Shown piece after piece: positions 34,353-42,550 of a DNA stretch of 64,000 bases. Under the pieces are notes generated by a model. That model saw nothing but the letters and a program-made list of their open reading frames with translations. It was not told the DNA's origin and made no database searches. Location: assembly GCA_964554535.1 (NCBI GenBank), contig CAZKPB010000009.1, positions 20,626-84,625 of the forward strand, read 5' to 3'. The DNA comes from DMER64 sp964554535 (GTDB taxonomy: Bacteria; Bacteroidota; Bacteroidia; Bacteroidales; UBA932). Numbering within the stretch: position 1 is the first letter of the stretch; every line of letters begins with the position of its first letter. The position numbers and the translations under genes were made by a program.

Positions 34353-35605
34353 TTTGACTTGTTTTTAAACAGCAAAGATGAGTCTCCGTAACTCAGGAAA
34401 CGGTACGTTCCCTCCAACGCATGGTCATAAATGCGCTTCCAGTCGTTGCCCACAAAGGCGGCCACCAGGAGCAGCAACGTGGAATTTGGCTGGTGAAAAT
34501 TGGTCACCAACAAGTCTACGGCACGGAAAGTATACCCCGGCGTAATGAGAATCCTAGTGGCAGCCTGCAGGTGATCTTCCCCCCGGCGGTCAAGATAATC
34601 CACCAGCTGCTGCAAAGACTCCTTATAGGTAAGTTCGGGCTGTGAAAGTGAATAGGGTTCCCATTGGGCCACATAAGAGGGCTCCTCCCCTTTGGCTGCA
34701 TGCAGTCCCAGGTAATAAAGACTCTCCAGACAGCGCAGCGAGGTGGTCCCGACCGAGGCTAAAGGCCCGCGGTGCGCCATAAGGTCCTGCAAAAAATCCC
34801 GGGTGACGCTGAATGGCTCGCTGTGCATGATATGGTCGTTTATACAGGCCGATTTGACCGGTTTAAAGGTACCCGCCCCCACGTGAAGGGTCAACTCCTT
34901 AATCCGTGCCCCGGAGCGCACAAGCGCCTCCAGTACCTGCGGGGTAAAATGCAGACCGGCGGTGGGGGCCGCCACCGAACCGCGGTATTTGGCGTATACG
35001 GTCTGGTAACGCTCGGTGTCGGAAGCCTCGGCCTGCCTCTTTAAATAGGGAGGAATGGGGATGGTGCCGCAGAGTTCAAGCACGGCCGAGAAAGGGATGT
35101 CGCTCTGCCAGGTGAAACGGACGGCAAAACGGTCACCTTCCTGCAGGATAAGGGTGGCTTTAAGGCCCAACCGGGCGATTTCGGGGTCGTTTGTAGGGTT
35201 CAGAAGGCTTATGTCGCCGGTTTTCCAGCGTTTGGCGTTGCCCACCACGCAGTACCAGGCGCAGGTTTTATATTGGGCAAAAGACAGCACATATTCCTTG
35301 GGATCGTATGGTTCCAGGCAGAAAACCTCAATAAGGGCCCCGGAATCCTTGGCAAAAATCATCCGGGCAGGTACTACCTTAGTATTATTAAAGACAAGCA
35401 TCGTGTCTTGAGGCAGCCATTGCGGCAAATCTTTGAATCGGGCATCAAAAAGAACCGATTCCGTACCGTTGCCCTCGCCGCGGCATACCAAAAGTTTGGA
35501 ATCGTCCCTGTGCGCCAGGGGGTATTTGGCTATCCGCTCTTGAGGCAGCGGGTAGGTATAATTGCTCATCCGGATTTCGGGCAATAAAGGGTGCGTGTTT
35601 TTCAT
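34349..35605 (-). CDS. queA: tRNA preQ1 ribosyltransferase-isomerase QueA
   Basis: 418 aa, slightly longer than most QueA. TYPLPQERIAKYPLAHRDDS is the N-terminal signature, DTMLVFNNTKVVPARMIF follows, and AAPTAGLHFTPQVLEAL with ELTLHVGAGTFKPVKS are highly conserved. DLLVTNFHQPNSTLLLLVAA is also a family landmark. QueA transfers the ribosyl moiety of SAM to preQ1 in tRNA, giving epoxyqueuosine, the substrate of QueH (15.2 kb). A later start (MSNYTYPL, 12 codons in) is possible; the first ATG is only 8 nt after a -7 element. Confidence 0.93.
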   Translation of the reverse strand: MKNTHPLLPEIRMSNYTYPLPQERIAKYPLAHRDDSKLLVCRGEGNGTESVLFDARFKDLPQWLPQDTMLVFNNTKVVPARMIFAKDSGALIEVFCLEPYDPKEYVLSFAQYKTCAWYCVVGNAKRWKTGDISLLNPTNDPEIARLGLKATLILQEGDRFAVRFTWQSDIPFSAVLELCGTIPIPPYLKRQAEASDTERYQTVYAKYRGSVAAPTAGLHFTPQVLEALVRSGARIKELTLHVGAGTFKPVKSACINDHIMHSEPFSVTRDFLQDLMAHRGPLASVGTTSLRCLESLYYLGLHAAKGEEPSYVAQWEPYSLSQPELTYKESLQQLVDYLDRRGEDHLQAATRILITPGYTFRAVDLLVTNFHQPNSTLLLLVAAFVGNDWKRIYDHALEGTYRFLSYGDSSLLFKNKSK

Positions 35606-35613
35606 AATAGGCG

Positions 35614-35621
35614 CAAAGGTA
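35614..35621 (-). promoter_or_regulatory. -7 promoter element of queA
   Basis: CAAAGGTA reads TACCTTTG on the minus strand, ending 8 nt before the first queA ATG. This implies a very short or absent leader, or use of the internal start 12 codons in. Confidence 0.6.
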
Positions 35622-35680
35622 TAAAAGGAGGACTTAATGTAGCGCTTAAAGTAGAACTTTAGGTCAAACTAATGGGTAGT

Positions 35681-36108
35681 TTACATTTGTAATTTACAAA
35701 AACAATACAAAATATATACATTTGTAAATAAATTAAGGTGATTTATGTCTTAAAAGTGGGTTCCTCTCGATTCAGTTGATATACAAATGTAATCAGTAAT
35801 TAATTCATTAATTATAACATTGATAACCAGCTATTTAATATATTCTATAATAGGTTATACTTTAAGTGTTTTAGCCTATAAACAGTTAATTGGCTGAGAA
35901 ATAACTATAAATCACTGTATTATTACCTCATTACCAGTATTTTATATAATTTATTTATATAATTGCTTTTGATAAATGGCAAAGTTTTTAAATCGCTTTC
36001 CTATCAAAGGAATCAAACGGTTTTTGCTTAGCTTTCCATCTTTTTAAATTACATTTGTATTCACATCAATAGTTACACTTGTAAACAGATTATTATCTAC
36101 ATTTGTAA
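35681..36108. promoter_or_regulatory. Array of six TTACAnnTGTAA-type operator sites
   Basis: The 520-bp gap 35606-36125 is markedly AT-rich and contains six matches to the palindrome TTACATTTGTAA: 35681-35692 (exact), 35716-35727, 35781-35792, 36049-36060, 36073-36084 and 36097-36108. The last three are spaced exactly 24 bp apart and end 17 bp before the ATG of the HTH gene. A half-site TTTACA lies at 36117-36122. This strongly suggests cooperative binding by a dimeric regulator, most simply autoregulation by the adjacent HTH protein. No ORF or RNA gene is evident in the rest of the gap. Confidence 0.65.
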
Positions 36109-36125
36109 AACAAAAGTTTACAATT

Positions 36126-36584
36126 ATGCAGGCAAGATTACAGCAGTTTTTACAGGCGGAAAACATCTCTCCCTCTCAATTTGCCGACCATTTGGGCGTA
36201 CAGCGCTCGGGAGTTTCGCATATCCTGGCCGGCCGGAACAAACCCGGGTTTGAATTCATTGAGAAAATGCTGCATCGCTACCCCGCCCTCAATGCCGAGT
36301 GGCTGATCACCGGAAAGGGAAAAATGTACAAGAGTGACGTGAGCGTTCCGGCACCTTCCGGTGCTCCAACCCCTTTTTCACCCTCTCTGTTTGACATTCC
36401 CCGTGCGAAAACTCTTCAGCCTGCCCCTTCGGCACAGCCCCAAGAAGAGAAAACGTTGCCTGTAGAAAAAACAATACCTTCTACTACAGCTCCCCCAATT
36501 ATGTTACCTAAATCATCGGTTAGCGTAAGCAAAATCATACTTTTGTATTCGGATAACACGTTTGTGGAGTTTACGCCGCAATAA
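36126..36584 (+). CDS. XRE-type helix-turn-helix regulator with proline-rich tail
   Basis: 152 aa. Residues ~5-60 form an XRE/Cro-like HTH: LQQFLQAENISPSQFADHLG, then VQRSGVSHILAGRNKPGFEF with the recognition helix in SGVSHILAG. The segment up to about residue 70 (LNAEWLITGKGKMYKS) is usual for Bacteroidetes HTH proteins of this class. The remaining ~80 residues are low-complexity and rich in Pro/Ser/Ala, ending in a strand-like VSVSKIILLYSDNTFVEF. It lies next to an array of palindromes, so it is probably autoregulated. Its wider targets are unknown; sites resembling its half-sites also occur near 34.25 kb. Confidence 0.82.
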   Translation: MQARLQQFLQAENISPSQFADHLGVQRSGVSHILAGRNKPGFEFIEKMLHRYPALNAEWLITGKGKMYKSDVSVPAPSGAPTPFSPSLFDIPRAKTLQPAPSAQPQEEKTLPVEKTIPSTTAPPIMLPKSSVSVSKIILLYSDNTFVEFTPQ

Positions 36585-36618
36585 AGCCTTACCGTTTACA
36601 CATATCAGCTTTATATAT

Positions 36619-36626
36619 TATCTTTG
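36619..36626 (+). promoter_or_regulatory. -7 promoter element of pyrD
   Basis: TATCTTTG matches TAnnTTTG and ends 7 nt before the pyrD ATG at 36634, implying a nearly leaderless transcript. Confidence 0.6.
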
Positions 36627-36633
36627 CCCTACT

Positions 36634-37653
36634 ATGTATAAACTGATCAGACCCCTCTTGTTTTTGATTAACCCAGAGTCTGCGCATCACTTGATTTTCA
36701 AGTGTCTGGCTATTGCCAGGTACATTCCGTTCTCGGGATGCATCATGCGATTGTTTTGCTGCTATAATAAACCCTCTCTGGAGAGAGAAGTTTTTGGCCT
36801 TAAATTCCCTAATCCCGTAGGCTTGGCCGCCGGCCTTGACAAAAATGCCACCTCTTACAACTCGCTGGCCAACCTTGGATTTGGATTTGTGGAAATCGGT
36901 TCCGTCACTCCCAAGCCTCAGGAAGGCAACCCCAAACCCAGATGCTTCCGTCTGGTAAAAGACAAAGCCATCCTGAACCATATGGGTATTAACAATGAAG
37001 GCGTAAAACAAGTGGTAAGGAACCTGAAACAGGACCGTCCCAGGATTTTGATTGGGGGCAATATTTCCAAAAACGCCACCACGCCTAACGACCAAGCCCA
37101 CCTGGACTACGAAAAGGCCTTTGCCCATCTATACGACTACGTGGACTATTTTGTAATCAACGTCAGTTGCCCAAACGTCAAGGGACTGCAGAGCCTGCAG
37201 GCCATTGACTCACTCTCCGTCATTGTGCGCAAATTGGTGGAAATACGCCGCTATTGCGATATCTACCGACCTATTTTGCTGAAGATATCCCCGGACCTTT
37301 CCATAGAAATGCTGAACCAAGTGGTGGAACTGGTACAAATATCCGGCTTGGACGGCATTATTGCCTGCAATACCACAACCTCAAGAGAAGGTTTACTTAC
37401 ACCGGTAGAAAAGGTTAAAAGTATGGGAGATGGAGGTATAAGCGGAGCTCCCCTTAAAGAAAAGACACTGGCTACCATCCGGGCCATCCGTGAAAAAACG
37501 GAAGGCAACCTCCCCATCATTGGAGTGGGTGGTATTATGTGCCCGCAAGACGCCAAAGATATGCTGGATGCCGGCGCCTCACTGGTGCAAATCTATACCG
37601 GTTTCATCTATGAAGGTCCTACCTTTGTCCGTCAAATACTTAAAAAACTTTGA
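36634..37653 (+). CDS. pyrD: Dihydroorotate dehydrogenase (quinone), class 2
   Basis: 339 aa from the ATG at 36634; an upstream in-frame GTG/ATG would overlap the HTH gene and lacks conservation. The N-terminal helices (MYKLIRPLLFLINPESAHHL) are the membrane-association module of class 2 enzymes. FPNPVGLAAGLDKNATSYN, FGFVEIGSVTPKPQEGNPKP and the catalytic-loop region VINVSCPNVKGLQ follow, with GDGGISGAPLKEKTLA and GVGGI as FMN-phosphate contacts. The enzyme oxidises dihydroorotate to orotate in pyrimidine synthesis and passes electrons to quinone. Confidence 0.95.
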   Translation: MYKLIRPLLFLINPESAHHLIFKCLAIARYIPFSGCIMRLFCCYNKPSLEREVFGLKFPNPVGLAAGLDKNATSYNSLANLGFGFVEIGSVTPKPQEGNPKPRCFRLVKDKAILNHMGINNEGVKQVVRNLKQDRPRILIGGNISKNATTPNDQAHLDYEKAFAHLYDYVDYFVINVSCPNVKGLQSLQAIDSLSVIVRKLVEIRRYCDIYRPILLKISPDLSIEMLNQVVELVQISGLDGIIACNTTTSREGLLTPVEKVKSMGDGGISGAPLKEKTLATIRAIREKTEGNLPIIGVGGIMCPQDAKDMLDAGASLVQIYTGFIYEGPTFVRQILKKL

Positions 37654-37654
37654 T

Positions 37655-38755
37655 ATGCGCCCCCGGTTTCTTGTGCCGGCAGCCCTCTTGTGCTGCCTCT
37701 TTATGAGTTGTAATAATCGCGTTGATTCATTGGAAATTATGACATCTCAATTAGACTCATTGTTTAACCCTATTTTCCCTGCCAAAGACCCCGGTGCGGC
37801 CATCTTGTTGCTCAAGGGGAACGACATTATCTATGAACGCTACCTGGGACTGGCCACCTTGGAACCCGATACGCCGGTCAATGAGAACACGTTCTTCTGT
37901 ATAGCCTCGGTCTCCAAACAATTCAGTGCCGTGGCGCTTATGAAACTGGCCCAGGAAGGAAAATTAAGTCTGGATGACTCGGTAAGCAAATACTTCCCGC
38001 AGTTCAAGGCCCCCTTCTTCCAACGCATCACCCTGCGCCACCTGCTGTCGCATACATCGGGCATTCCCGACTCGCGCCCCCGCACCGACTCCAACTACGT
38101 CTACTATTCCACCGACGTGGAATCCTATTCTTATCTGGACACCGTCACCCGCCTTAACTTTGAGCCAGGCACGCAGTACGAGTATATGAACCCCACGTTC
38201 CAGCTCATGTACACCATTATTGAAAAGGCATCGGGAAAACCGTTTGAAGAATACATGCGTACAGAAATCTTTGATCCCGCCGGTATGGAAAAAAGCGTCT
38301 ATTTTGAAGACGGCCGCTTCATACCCAATATGTCACACGGTTATGAATGGAACGCGCAGGCCTCCCGCTGGGACGAGTGCGACTACGGGGAAACCTCTTT
38401 CTTTGCCAGCAAGGCGGACGGCGGCCTGTACACCAGTCCCCGGGAATTTGTACAATGGGAATTTGCCCTGCGCCGCCACTTGTTTCTCAATGAAGAAATG
38501 ACCGCCATGGCTCACAGCGGAAAAATTGACACCGACCTGCCCTACACCCAATACGGTTACGGCTGGTTCATTGAGCACAAACCCGGTTATCCCGTCAAAG
38601 TGTTCCACACCGGAGACAACGGCGGCTACCAGATACACGAAGAACGCTTCCCCAACGAAGAAGTGCTGTTTTTGATATTCTCCACTAGAAATATAGACCG
38701 GGAAGGCACCGTTGAGAAAGTGGACGCCCTGCTCCAAAAAGCCGGACTTATTTAG
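37655..38755 (+). CDS. Serine hydrolase lipoprotein of the beta-lactamase/penicillin-binding family
   Basis: 366 aa from the ATG at 37655, one base after the pyrD stop. The signal ends in a lipobox (LCCLFMSC). The nucleophile motif SxxK is SVSK in FFCIASVSKQFSAVALMKL, the YxN-type tyrosine is in YEYMNPTFQLMY, and HTGDNGGYQ replaces the KTG triad as in class C-like esterases. Likely substrates are D-amino-acid peptides, peptidoglycan stem peptides or esters; a true antibiotic-hydrolysing role is not implied. It converges with a dipeptidase gene, overlapping it by 8 bp. Confidence 0.87.
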   Translation: MRPRFLVPAALLCCLFMSCNNRVDSLEIMTSQLDSLFNPIFPAKDPGAAILLLKGNDIIYERYLGLATLEPDTPVNENTFFCIASVSKQFSAVALMKLAQEGKLSLDDSVSKYFPQFKAPFFQRITLRHLLSHTSGIPDSRPRTDSNYVYYSTDVESYSYLDTVTRLNFEPGTQYEYMNPTFQLMYTIIEKASGKPFEEYMRTEIFDPAGMEKSVYFEDGRFIPNMSHGYEWNAQASRWDECDYGETSFFASKADGGLYTSPREFVQWEFALRRHLFLNEEMTAMAHSGKIDTDLPYTQYGYGWFIEHKPGYPVKVFHTGDNGGYQIHEERFPNEEVLFLIFSTRNIDREGTVEKVDALLQKAGLI

Positions 38756-39845
38756 CCTGCTGCACTTGTTCCATCACCCGCATGAAGTTGCCTCCCAGAA
38801 TTCCTTCAATCTCACGGCGGGAATAGCCTCTGGCGCATAATTCTTCCGTAAGAACCGGCATACAGGAAATATCCTCCATTCCTTCCGGTCCCACCTCTAT
38901 GCCGTCAAAGTCCGATCCAATCCCCACGTGCTCCGGTCCCACCAGTTCCACCACGTGGTCAATGTGATCCACAATACGTTTGTAGGAAGGTCTGGGAACT
39001 TTCATAATCTCACGGATGGCCTCCTGCATTCGGTCGTCAAACGCATCGGGGTCTTTCTTGTACAGTTCTTCCACGGCTTCGTACGAATCCAGTTGCGTCT
39101 TCACGCGCCCCCCGTATTCCTTGTCCAGGAAACTGGGATAGAAGTTTATCTGAATCACCCCCCCGCGCGCAGCCATAGCCTTGATCATCTCATCGCTCAT
39201 ATTGCGCGGCACGTCACACAACGCGCGGCAACAGGAGTGTGTGGAAACCACAGGCACGGCCGAGGCCTCCAGCACATCGTAGAACGACCGGTCGGAAATA
39301 TGCGCCACGTCCACCAGCATCCCCAGGCGGTTCATCTGAGCCACCACCTCGCGGCCAAACGGGCTGAGCCCGTTCCACCGCGGTGCGGTTGCGGTGCAAC
39401 TATCGCAAATTTCATTATTGCCGCCGTGGGTCAGGGTCACATAGCGCACGCCCATCCGGTAGAACAACCGTAACAGCGACAAGTCTTTATGGAAGGGTCC
39501 TCCGTTTTCCATTCCCAGAAATACGGCCAGCCTGCCCTGCAGCTTGAGCGCACGCGCCTCGGCCGGCGTGGTGGCCAGGGCCACCGCCTCTGCATTGACT
39601 TCAAGAAAATCCTGCACCCGGGAGAGCAATTCCAGCGCCCGATAGGTGCACTCGTTGGGGTCCCATTTGTTGGACACATAAATAGCAAAGAAAGAGGCGT
39701 CAACGCCTCCTTCTTTCATTCTAACCAAATCCACGTGGCCTTTGTCGTTCCGCCGGGACAAATCCCTGCCCAGCAAGAGCTTCAAGGGAGTATCACAATG
39801 AGAGTCCAGCACAAATGCTTCCTGATGAATTTGTTTAGGTATCAT
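38748..39845 (-). CDS. Membrane dipeptidase-family (M19) peptidase
   Basis: 365 aa. The zinc ligands of renal-dipeptidase-like enzymes are visible: VLDSHCDTPL (His-x-Asp), FLGMENGGPF (bridging Glu) and VVSTHSCCRAL (His), plus VGIGSDFDGIE near the end. No signal peptide is present, so it is probably cytoplasmic despite the family name. It hydrolyses dipeptides, sometimes with a D-residue. It lies 18 bp after the DUF2807 gene and may be the last gene of the sigma-factor operon. Confidence 0.9.
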   Translation of the reverse strand: MIPKQIHQEAFVLDSHCDTPLKLLLGRDLSRRNDKGHVDLVRMKEGGVDASFFAIYVSNKWDPNECTYRALELLSRVQDFLEVNAEAVALATTPAEARALKLQGRLAVFLGMENGGPFHKDLSLLRLFYRMGVRYVTLTHGGNNEICDSCTATAPRWNGLSPFGREVVAQMNRLGMLVDVAHISDRSFYDVLEASAVPVVSTHSCCRALCDVPRNMSDEMIKAMAARGGVIQINFYPSFLDKEYGGRVKTQLDSYEAVEELYKKDPDAFDDRMQEAIREIMKVPRPSYKRIVDHIDHVVELVGPEHVGIGSDFDGIEVGPEGMEDISCMPVLTEELCARGYSRREIEGILGGNFMRVMEQVQQAK

Positions 39846-39863
39846 AAAATGATCTGTTTAATA

Positions 39864-40694
39864 TCAATAAGATGAAATATTTGCAGCGCCACTTACATCC
39901 AGGTTCTTAATCACGCAACCCCCGGTGTAACGCAACTTGGCGGCTCCGGACACCTCGGGTTGCAGGCTGCTTTTCACCCGCACGTCAGCCTTGCCGGCTC
40001 CGCTGATATCGGCACGCATAGTTCCCACTTCAAAGTTTTCTCCATTGAACTTGCCGGCCCCGCTTACTTCCAAGTCACAGCGGATGGCTTTCCCAATCAG
40101 AGTCAATGCACAACTGCCGCTCACTTCCACATCGGCAAAGGTAACTTCTTTTCCCATAAAGTCAAAGGTAGCCTTGGACGAGCCGCTGATATCGGCGGAA
40201 AAATCTTCGGTTTCCAAGTCGGCAAATACATTGGACACTCCGGAAAGGTCAATGCTCACCTCCGTGCAAGTCAGCGTGGCAAACTCGGCATTACTTACTC
40301 CGGACATATCCAGTTCAAAAGAAGAGGAAAGAAAATTATCTGTGGTACGCAATGAGGTCACACCACTCATTTCCAGACCGTTAATCATAGGCATAGTGAC
40401 CTGGGCCCTTACAGTGAGGTCTTTGTACTTGCGTTGGAGCCCCTTGGGAATGCCTCCGTCCACAAAGTCCAGTTCCAGCACATTGTTGTTTACCTTGATG
40501 TCCAGATAGGGAATCAGTTCTTGTTCCACTTCTACCTTAACGGCACAAGTGTTGCCTTTTGACAAAGTGACCTTGAAAATGCCGGACACATCTATCCGGG
40601 TAAAGGAAGACACCTTGTAATCCTTTTTTACGGTTTCTGCAAAACCCATCCCGCAGAGGAGGGTCATTAGTACCAGGAGCGTCAATTTTTTCAT
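39864..40694 (-). CDS. DUF2807 (head GIN domain) secreted protein, first of a pair
   Basis: 276 aa from the ATG at 40694 (MKKLTLLVLMTLLCGMGFAE, a clear signal peptide). The in-frame extension to 40802 runs into the upstream gene and is rejected. FTRIDVSGIFKVTLSKGNTC opens a right-handed beta-helix built from repeats such as DLSGVSNVFADL, DISGSSKATF and VSGAGKFNG. DUF2807 proteins are common in Bacteroidetes and have no defined activity. It is paralogous to the next gene, suggesting local duplication. Confidence 0.85.
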   Translation of the reverse strand: MKKLTLLVLMTLLCGMGFAETVKKDYKVSSFTRIDVSGIFKVTLSKGNTCAVKVEVEQELIPYLDIKVNNNVLELDFVDGGIPKGLQRKYKDLTVRAQVTMPMINGLEMSGVTSLRTTDNFLSSSFELDMSGVSNAEFATLTCTEVSIDLSGVSNVFADLETEDFSADISGSSKATFDFMGKEVTFADVEVSGSCALTLIGKAIRCDLEVSGAGKFNGENFEVGTMRADISGAGKADVRVKSSLQPEVSGAAKLRYTGGCVIKNLDVSGAANISSY

Positions 40695-40707
40695 AGTACA
40701 ACAGTTT

Positions 40708-41532
40708 TTAATTATTAGATAATTTGGATGCACCCGACACGTGAGTAGAGGTAAAAGAAGGATTGCCGTGGATGGTGATATTGGAGGCACCACCGGCGTC
40801 AACGCCCATCTTGTCCGTTACCGTAACCTCGGCACGGGAAGCACCGCCACATTTTAGTTGCATGGTTTCTACCGCAAAGTCTTTGGCTTCCAACCGGCTG
40901 GCTCCACCCAACTTCACATCGGCTCTGGTGGCGCTGCCTTCCATTGTAATATTTGAAGCCCCGCTCACTTCCAGTTCCATTGCTTCCACTTCCTGATTGT
41001 ATTCCAGGCGGGATGCCCCGGATACTTCCAGTTGGGCCGTGTTGGCCAGTCCGTCCAGTTGCAGCCGTGAGGCGCCGCTCACTTCAATGTCGGCCGTATG
41101 GGTCATCACCATAAGTTTGGCACGGGAGGCCCCGCTCAAAGAAATCTCAAAGTTCTTGGGAGAAAAAGGACTTGTGGCATTCAGCTGAGCGGAAGAGCCC
41201 AATTCAACAGCCACCAGGTCCGGCATGGTAACTTTCGCATATACCGTATAGCGGTCACTGAAGCCGCTCTGGAAGTTTTTCCAGAATTCTTGACGTATGC
41301 TCAATTCCAACGTGTTACCGGACACATTTACCACCAGTTCGTCAATAATTTCTTTGTCGGCTTGCACTTGCAGGGAGCAACTGTTGCCCTTGACCACTTC
41401 TATTTTATAGGAGTAGCTGGCATCAATGGCATTGAAGGGTGCCAGTTCATAAGTGCGCGTTTCTTTGGACTGCGCACAGGCCGTCAAAGCCATCCACAGG
41501 CAGACGGAAAATGTCAATAATTTCTTTACCAT
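40708..41532 (-). CDS. DUF2807 (head GIN domain) secreted protein, second of a pair
   Basis: 274 aa with signal peptide MVKKLLTFSVCLWMALTACA (possibly a lipoprotein, LTACA). After FNAIDASYSYKIEVVKGNSC comes a beta-helix of about eight repeats with the motif VSGASRL (for example ISLSGASRAKLMV, EVSGASRLQLDG). It lies 13 bp upstream of its paralogue and 32 bp downstream of the anti-sigma-like gene, so both are probably under control of this ECF locus. Both end in a short strand (VSGASKLSNN; VSGAANISSY). Confidence 0.85.
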   Translation of the reverse strand: MVKKLLTFSVCLWMALTACAQSKETRTYELAPFNAIDASYSYKIEVVKGNSCSLQVQADKEIIDELVVNVSGNTLELSIRQEFWKNFQSGFSDRYTVYAKVTMPDLVAVELGSSAQLNATSPFSPKNFEISLSGASRAKLMVMTHTADIEVSGASRLQLDGLANTAQLEVSGASRLEYNQEVEAMELEVSGASNITMEGSATRADVKLGGASRLEAKDFAVETMQLKCGGASRAEVTVTDKMGVDAGGASNITIHGNPSFTSTHVSGASKLSNN

Positions 41533-41564
41533 AATATTCTATTTATCTAATTAATAATTATTTA

Positions 41565-42035
41565 TTATCTGGATTCGTCGGCAAGGGCGGCCACGGCCTT
41601 TACCCCTTCAAAAAGTTGTGCGTAATACGCAGTCAGCAAATCTTCCTGCTGGGCCGGAGTCAGTTCTTCCGGGAGCGTCCGCTCAAAATCGTCCTCATGG
41701 GGCACCAGCGAGGCCAGCGTCTGCAACACTTCCTGACGGCGGGGTTCACTCAGCCCCTGCGCAGACCGGGTAATCTGGCCCGAGAGCCGCTGCATCTCCA
41801 CAATGTAACAGGTATGAGTCTGGTTGACGCAAGGACTCACCTGGGCCGGTTGTCTCAAAAAATACGCCCCGACTCCTATCAGTACGGCCACGGAAGCCGC
41901 AATGGAGGTATAAGTCATCCATGTGCGCCACGGCGGGTTGAGCCTTCCGAACAGTTGTTCTTCAGCTGCGGAAGAAGGCCCCTCGCTGTCAAACAAGGCG
42001 CGGTTGTTATCAATAAAATCTTTTAACGGGTCCAT
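41565..42035 (-). CDS. Single-pass membrane protein, probable anti-sigma factor
   Basis: 156 aa. Residues 1-35 are cytoplasmic, TWMTYTSIAASVAVLIGVGAY is one transmembrane helix near residue 40-60, and ~95 residues follow outside with a Cys pair (CVNQTHTC). Its gene overlaps the sigma factor gene by 13 bp, the usual arrangement for a sigma/anti-sigma pair. The sequence is not a FecR type. The call rests on topology and linkage, since the short N-terminal region has no recognisable zinc-binding anti-sigma motif. Confidence 0.65.
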   Translation of the reverse strand: MDPLKDFIDNNRALFDSEGPSSAAEEQLFGRLNPPWRTWMTYTSIAASVAVLIGVGAYFLRQPAQVSPCVNQTHTCYIVEMQRLSGQITRSAQGLSEPRRQEVLQTLASLVPHEDDFERTLPEELTPAQQEDLLTAYYAQLFEGVKAVAALADESR

Positions 42036-42547
42036 AATTCCTGGGGGATTAATTCTTGTAATTTCTGACGGCCTCTGGTATATTGGCTGCGCACCGTAGA
42101 GGGCTGCAAGCGGGTTATCTGCGCAATTTCCTCAAAATCATATCCGTCAAAAAGGTATAAACTCAATATGGTGCGGTAACCGGCCGGTAAGCCGAACAAA
42201 GCCTGCTTCACTTGTTCCACCTTTTGGTGTAAGGCCATGTCAGTGGCACTCTCGGCAGCGGAAGTCGGTTCCTCAAGGACCCTCACCCGGGGGGTATCAA
42301 TGGAAGTTCCCTGACTGCTCATCCTGAAGTCCAGCGAATTAAGCCGGTCCAGGGCTCCATTGACGGCCACTTTCTTTAACCAGCCGTAACAGGCGGCTTC
42401 GTTCACAAACACGGGGGCCCTCTTCCCGAATAATTTTACAAAGGCATCCTGCATACATTCCTCCGCCTCTTCCCTGTTATGCAATATGCGATAACAGGTA
42501 TTGAATATCGCTCCATTGAATTGTCTGTAGATAGCCTTCTGGTCCAT
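42023..42547 (-). CDS. ECF-family RNA polymerase sigma factor
   Basis: 174 aa. The sigma-2 region is RILHNREEAEECMQDAFVKL, and the sigma-4 HTH is PAGYRTILSLYLFDGYDFEE followed by IAQITRLQPSTVRSQYTRGR. Only regions 2 and 4 are present, as in ECF sigma factors. It is followed by the anti-sigma-like gene and two DUF2807 genes, so it probably controls envelope proteins. It lies 3 bp after the DUF3810 gene. Confidence 0.92.
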   Translation of the reverse strand: MDQKAIYRQFNGAIFNTCYRILHNREEAEECMQDAFVKLFGKRAPVFVNEAACYGWLKKVAVNGALDRLNSLDFRMSSQGTSIDTPRVRVLEEPTSAAESATDMALHQKVEQVKQALFGLPAGYRTILSLYLFDGYDFEEIAQITRLQPSTVRSQYTRGRQKLQELIPQELWTR

Positions 42548-42550
42548 TTC

